The notes under the pieces were generated by a model, which was not told where the DNA came from, searched no databases, and was given only the letters and a program-made list of their open reading frames with translations. Below, piece by piece: positions 6,540 to 8,886 of a stretch of DNA of 8,886 nucleotides (the stretch's first letter is position 1; every line of letters begins with the position of its first letter). The position numbers were made by a program, and so were the translations under genes. Location: positions 1-8,886 of the forward strand of contig DAOWFD010000240.1 of the NCBI GenBank assembly GCA_030638185.1. The letters run 5' to 3'. This DNA is from Candidatus Aegiribacteria sp. (GTDB lineage: Bacteria; Fermentibacterota; Fermentibacteria; Fermentibacterales; JCC-6).

Positions 6540-7007
6540 ATGATAGGGATGGTTTTTGCTTTATGGAGTTCTGCGTTTGGAAACGGAGATCTGATACCTG
6601 TTCAATTCACCGCAGATGGTGACGACATTTCTCCGCCACTGGAATGGGAATGCAGTTTTGAGGCGGTGTCATTTGCCCTTATCTGTGAGGATCCCGATGC
6701 TCCGATGGGAACCTGGGTTCACTGGGTTGTTTACAACATTCCAGGTGAAACAAGAATGCTTGAAGAGGGAATACCTGCCGAAAGACAGCAAGAAAACGGT
6801 ACGCTTCATGGAATAAACAGCTGGGGCAACATCGGGTACGGCGGTCCTGCGCCTCCTTCGGGAAAACACAGGTATATATTTACCCTGTATGCCCTTGAGG
6901 GCAAGCTGCACCTGGCTCCCGGAGCGACAGCCGATGAACTGAGAGAGGCTATTGAAGGACAGATAATAGTGGAAGCTGAATTAATGGGGGAATACACCCG
7001 GGACTGA
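6540..7007 (+). CDS. YbhB/YbcL family Raf kinase inhibitor-like protein (PEBP)
   Basis: The 155-residue protein covers the full length of bacterial phosphatidylethanolamine-binding-protein homologues. Family hallmarks are in order: AFGNGDLIP (12-20), DGDDISPPLEW (26-36), CEDPDAP (49-55), the anion-pocket His in WVHWVVYNIP (59-68), and the second signature GYGGPAPPSGKHRYIFTLYAL (positions 99-119). In eukaryotes PEBPs bind phospholipid head groups or inhibit kinases. The bacterial role is poorly defined, and E. coli ybhB and ybcL give no pathway clue here. There is no signal peptide, so it should be cytoplasmic. ATG 6540 is used with the G8 tract as SD; ATG 6549 (residue 4) is an alternative but would leave too short a gap from its nearest G-rich site. 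It converges with the kinase-like gene, 19 bp between stops. Confidence 0.93.
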   Translation: MIGMVFALWSSAFGNGDLIPVQFTADGDDISPPLEWECSFEAVSFALICEDPDAPMGTWVHWVVYNIPGETRMLEEGIPAERQQENGTLHGINSWGNIGYGGPAPPSGKHRYIFTLYALEGKLHLAPGATADELREAIEGQIIVEAELMGEYTRD

Positions 7008-7026
7008 GAGAAGGCTAGCAATTTAA

Positions 7027-7494
7027 CTAACTGCCGGATCCTTCTACCGTATCCACCGTCCAGAATGCAGGTAGTTTCTCGCAGACGAGGCCATCATCCA
7101 TTTTCTCGACCCGCTCAAGCGGCACTCCGTGAATATTGCGCGAGTGGGCTGTTTCAGCATCGCATTTGACATGGACTATTTTTACCTCGTGGCCGTAGGC
7201 TTGAGCCAGGTTGTAATAGGGAGATATTTCCCATGCCCTAATGGCTGTATTATCTACTACAACCACTTCCGGGGAATTCTCAGAAACCCTTTCGATGGAT
7301 GCCAGTATCTCGGCAAATCCTCGGAGGCATGAAGCATGGGCTTCAGAAATCAGAGTGCCGTCGAACCTGTAAACACCCTCATCATCCACAAAGTAACTAT
7401 CCGCTGAACATACATGCGCCCCCGGATGATTCTCATGCGCCCATGTTGATTTACCAGCGCCTGGAAGGCCTCTCATAATATAGATTTTCGCCAA
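7027..7494 (-). CDS. AAA_33-type P-loop ATPase/kinase-like protein
   Basis: The 155-residue cytoplasmic protein has Walker A GLPGAGKST at residues 9-17, SADSYF (30-35), and a Walker B-like strand ending VVVVDNT (77-83). A lid-like region carries Cys111 and RNIHGVPLERVEKM (119-132). This order matches the small AAA_33 proteins related to NEDD4-binding protein 2-like and polynucleotide-kinase-type P-loop kinases. They are expected to phosphorylate a small molecule or nucleic-acid end; the substrate is unknown. The start codon is TTG (7494-7492), with GGAG about 9 nt upstream; it fits because the family begins a few residues before Walker A. It lies 47 bp downstream of the GYD-domain gene on the same strand, so the two may be co-transcribed. 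Confidence 0.85.
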   Translation of the reverse strand: MAKIYIMRGLPGAGKSTWAHENHPGAHVCSADSYFVDDEGVYRFDGTLISEAHASCLRGFAEILASIERVSENSPEVVVVDNTAIRAWEISPYYNLAQAYGHEVKIVHVKCDAETAHSRNIHGVPLERVEKMDDGLVCEKLPAFWTVDTVEGSGS

Positions 7495-7541
7495 GTGATA
7501 CCGCTCCGGTCCTCAGTTCCGGCAGAGCCGTTATTCCTATG

Positions 7542-7844
7542 TCAGTTTTCGATTTCCTTAAGAACTCTGAGGAAATTCTTGTACTCCAGCGCCTGCCAGC
7601 TTTCAGCCTCGAGGGCTCCCCCAGACCTTGAGATAAGAGATATCTTATGCGCGGTCTCAACATCTGGAGCTTCGTAAATATCCATAAAATCGTACGGGCC
7701 TAGAATGGCGTAGTGGGCTATCCATTTTACTTCAGGACAGGTCTCCTTTACCTTATGAAGCCACTCCTTTCCCATTTGCTTCCTGCCGCTGGCATTGCGC
7801 AGGCTCTTAGGGCTGTGTTTTGTCATCAATACAAAAGTCGGCAT
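7542..7844 (-). CDS. GYD domain-containing protein
   Basis: The 100-residue cytoplasmic protein matches the small GYD family (named after a conserved Gly-Tyr-Asp): the MPTFVLMTKHSP start, a central helix, then AHYAILGPYDFMDIYEAPD (43-61) and a C-terminal strand and helix. The fold is a ferredoxin-like dimeric alpha/beta barrel type. The family has no agreed biochemical role; members occur beside many kinds of metabolic genes. The length is normal and complete. The ATG at 7844 has AAGGGG 6 nt upstream. It is the first gene of a possible two-gene unit with the kinase-like gene and is divergent from queC. Confidence 0.9.
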   Translation of the reverse strand: MPTFVLMTKHSPKSLRNASGRKQMGKEWLHKVKETCPEVKWIAHYAILGPYDFMDIYEAPDVETAHKISLISRSGGALEAESWQALEYKNFLRVLKEIEN

Positions 7845-7930
7845 GTTTTCCCCTTTCCAGTTGCATATTACAAATATTGATACAAACCATCGCCAATGAC
7901 AAGTGCCGTATGGCCTGTATATTTCACCAG

Positions 7931-7979
7931 CTTCGAATGTCTCTTAGCCGAAGAAAAGTCAGCGACATTGAAGGCTAAG
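7931..7979. repeat. Overlapping inverted repeats, possible regulatory RNA or operator
   Basis: Three pairings compete here. Arm 7931-7941 pairs with 7964-7973 over 10 bp with one bulged G (CTTC-G-AATGTC against GACATTGAAG). Arm CTTAGCC 7943-7949 pairs with GGCTAAG 7973-7979 over 7 bp. CTTCG 7931-7935 also pairs with CGAAG 7949-7953. The first two are interleaved (A-B-A'-B'). Only one base separates the left arms and none the right arms, so forming both helices together looks strained; alternation is more likely. The element lies between the divergent GYD gene and queC. It is not a recognised preQ1 riboswitch. Confidence 0.45.
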
Positions 7980-8003
7980 CCAGTCAGATACTATGTATTC
8001 CTG

Positions 8004-8031
8004 TTTAAGGGTGAAGGAGATTTTATATAAT
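8004..8031 (+). promoter_or_regulatory. Promoter candidate for queC-queE
   Basis: A perfect -10 TATAAT lies at 8026-8031 in an AT-rich stretch. The best -35 candidate, TTTAAG at 8004-8009 with a 16-bp spacer, is weak (3 of 6). The start point would be near 8038, giving a leader of roughly 33 nt. If this is the only promoter, the inverted repeats at 7931-7979 are outside the queC transcript. Confidence 0.5.
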
Positions 8032-8057
8032 ATATTCTATTTGTCTCATAGTACTGC

Positions 8058-8065
8058 AGGGAGGT
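8058..8065 (+). promoter_or_regulatory. Strong Shine-Dalgarno sequence that points to a CTG start
   Basis: AGGGAGGT at 8058-8065 is a near-ideal ribosome binding site. With AGGGAGG as its core it stands 6 nt before CTG 8071. The next in-frame start, GTG 8089, would be 24 nt away, which is too far. Confidence 0.6.
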
Positions 8066-8070
8066 AAATC

Positions 8071-8775
8071 CTGGACAGAAAAGCGTTAGTGCTTCTCAGT
8101 GGCGGGCTGGATTCCGCCACGACATTGTATATAGCAAGGGAAGAGGGTTATAGAATTCATGCCATCTCTTTCCGGTACGGCCAGCAGCATACACTGGAAC
8201 TGGAATCGGCAGCCGTAATCGCGAGGAATGCAGAGATTGAGGATCATATAACCATCTCACTTGATACCAGGCTGTTTGAAGGTTCAGCACTGACCGGATC
8301 AGAGACTGTACCGGAAAACAGATCTCCCGATGAAATGACCGTCAGGATACCCCCTACCTACGTTCCAGCCCGGAACACCGTCTTTCTGGCCATGGCTCTT
8401 GCGTACGCTGAAGTTATTAGCGCTCGCGACATCTTCATTGGCGTGAATGCCCTGGATTACAGCGGGTATCCGGACTGCAGGCCTGAATTCGTAGCAGCGT
8501 TTCAAAGGCTTGCGGAACTTGCAACAAAGGAAGCTGTTGAGGGAAGCCCCGCAAGGATTCATGCTCCACTGCTGAGCATGACCAAGGCTGAGATAATAGG
8601 AAGGGGTCTTGAGCTGGGTGTAGATTATTCCCTGACGCACAGCTGTTACATTCCCGACAGAGAGGGCAGGGCTTGCGGCAGGTGTGATGCCTGCATACTG
8701 AGATTGAGGGGATTTCACGAAAACGGAATACAGGATCCGGCTATCTACCAATCATCGATGCATAATGAGCTATAG
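8071..8775 (+). CDS. queC: 7-cyano-7-deazaguanine (preQ0) synthase QueC
   Basis: QueC converts 7-carboxy-7-deazaguanine, ammonia and ATP to preQ0 in the cytoplasm, in the queuosine/deazaguanine pathway. With the CTG start the protein has 234 residues, normal for the family. It shows the PP-loop SGGLDS (10-15), FRYGQQH, PPTYVPARNT and the zinc-site region with Cys192 (HSCY), Cys202, Cys205 and Cys208 (CGRCDAC), followed by RLRGF. All key residues are present. CTG 8071 is preferred over GTG 8089: the SD fits, and residues DRKALV supply the first beta strand normally found before the PP-loop, which a GTG start would remove. CTG initiation is rare, so this call should be treated as likely rather than certain. 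It overlaps queE by 11 bp. Confidence 0.96.
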   Translation: MDRKALVLLSGGLDSATTLYIAREEGYRIHAISFRYGQQHTLELESAAVIARNAEIEDHITISLDTRLFEGSALTGSETVPENRSPDEMTVRIPPTYVPARNTVFLAMALAYAEVISARDIFIGVNALDYSGYPDCRPEFVAAFQRLAELATKEAVEGSPARIHAPLLSMTKAEIIGRGLELGVDYSLTHSCYIPDREGRACGRCDACILRLRGFHENGIQDPAIYQSSMHNEL

Positions 8776-8886
8776 AGTCAAGGAGATCGTATATACACTT
8801 CAGGGGGAGGGGGCCAATTCAGGTAAAGCTGTTGTCCTGTGCCGGTTTGAAGGATGCAACCTGAGCTGTAGTTTCTGTGATACGGA
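8765..8886 (+). CDS. queE: 7-carboxy-7-deazaguanine synthase QueE, 5' part only
   Basis: The first 40 residues are visible before the window ends. They show the QueE N-terminus VKEIVYTLQGEG (5-16) and the radical-SAM cluster motif CNLSCSFC with Cys31, Cys35 and Cys38, followed by DT. QueE uses S-adenosylmethionine and a 4Fe-4S cluster to contract 6-carboxytetrahydropterin to 7-carboxy-7-deazaguanine, the substrate of QueC. The ATG lies inside the end of queC and has no clear SD of its own, so translation is probably coupled to queC termination. The C-x3-C-x2-C spacing is the canonical type, without the insert seen in some QueE proteins. Confidence 0.95.
   Translation, partial: MSYRVKEIVYTLQGEGANSGKAVVLCRFEGCNLSCSFCDT

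Noticed and set aside
7500..7535. Terminator hairpin between the GYD and kinase-like genes
   Set aside because: CCGG-type arms near 7505-7530 pair only with mismatches and bulges and there is no T-tract.
7931..7979. A stable H-type pseudoknot of the kind found in preQ1 riboswitches
   Set aside because: The A-B-A'-B' order is there, but one base joins the left arms and none the right, so a 10-bp and a 6-bp helix can hardly coexist. The conserved bases of preQ1 classes were not found.
8299..8751. Minus-strand ORF opposite queC
   Set aside because: The plus strand is clearly QueC over its full length; the antisense frame carries no motif.
1..8886. tRNA, rRNA, CRISPR array, transposon ends or prophage genes
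   Set aside because: No cloverleaf, no spaced identical repeats, no transposase or integrase motif and no phage structural gene were seen on either strand.

Overview
The window looks like chromosomal DNA of a free-living, double-membraned (Gram-negative-type) bacterium of moderate GC. Four genes start with signal peptides, at least three of them with a lipobox, and several families here (CsgG-like, LPP20-like, 6-bladed beta-propeller lipoproteins) belong to diderms. The mix resembles little-studied FCB-group or candidate-phylum genomes. That placement is an impression; no marker gene fixes the taxon. Several genes appear to begin with TTG or CTG behind good Shine-Dalgarno (SD) sequences.

Layout. 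1-749 (-) is the N-terminal part of an ABC-2-type exporter ATPase, cut by the window edge. 944-1927 (-) is a secreted protein of unknown function that looks like a beta-propeller. It is divergent from 2160-3302 (+), a lipoprotein with a 6-bladed beta-propeller signature. Tail to tail with that lies a three-gene minus-strand operon, 6117 down to 3316: a CsgG/FlgO-like protein, an LPP20/FlgP-like lipoprotein and a FlgT-like lipoprotein. The third gene combines the domain types found singly in the first two. A 422-bp divergent region (6118-6539) follows, holding a doubtful small ORF. Then come a PEBP (YbhB/YbcL) protein at 6540-7007 (+), and on the minus strand a P-loop kinase-like protein (7027-7494) and a GYD-domain protein (7542-7844). 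The right end carries queC (8071-8775) and the start of queE (8765 onward), overlapping by 11 bp, both for 7-deazaguanine (preQ0/queuosine) synthesis.

How they work together. queC and queE catalyse successive parts of one pathway. The lipoprotein trio is the most distinctive system: its domain make-up parallels the FlgO/FlgP/FlgT proteins that build outer-membrane rings around Vibrio flagella, yet no flagellar gene is visible here. The other genes look like unrelated single units. The 226-bp gap before queC holds a set of overlapping, mutually exclusive inverted repeats beside a clear -10 box, which is the most interesting non-coding structure. I see no tRNA, rRNA, CRISPR array, transposase or phage gene.
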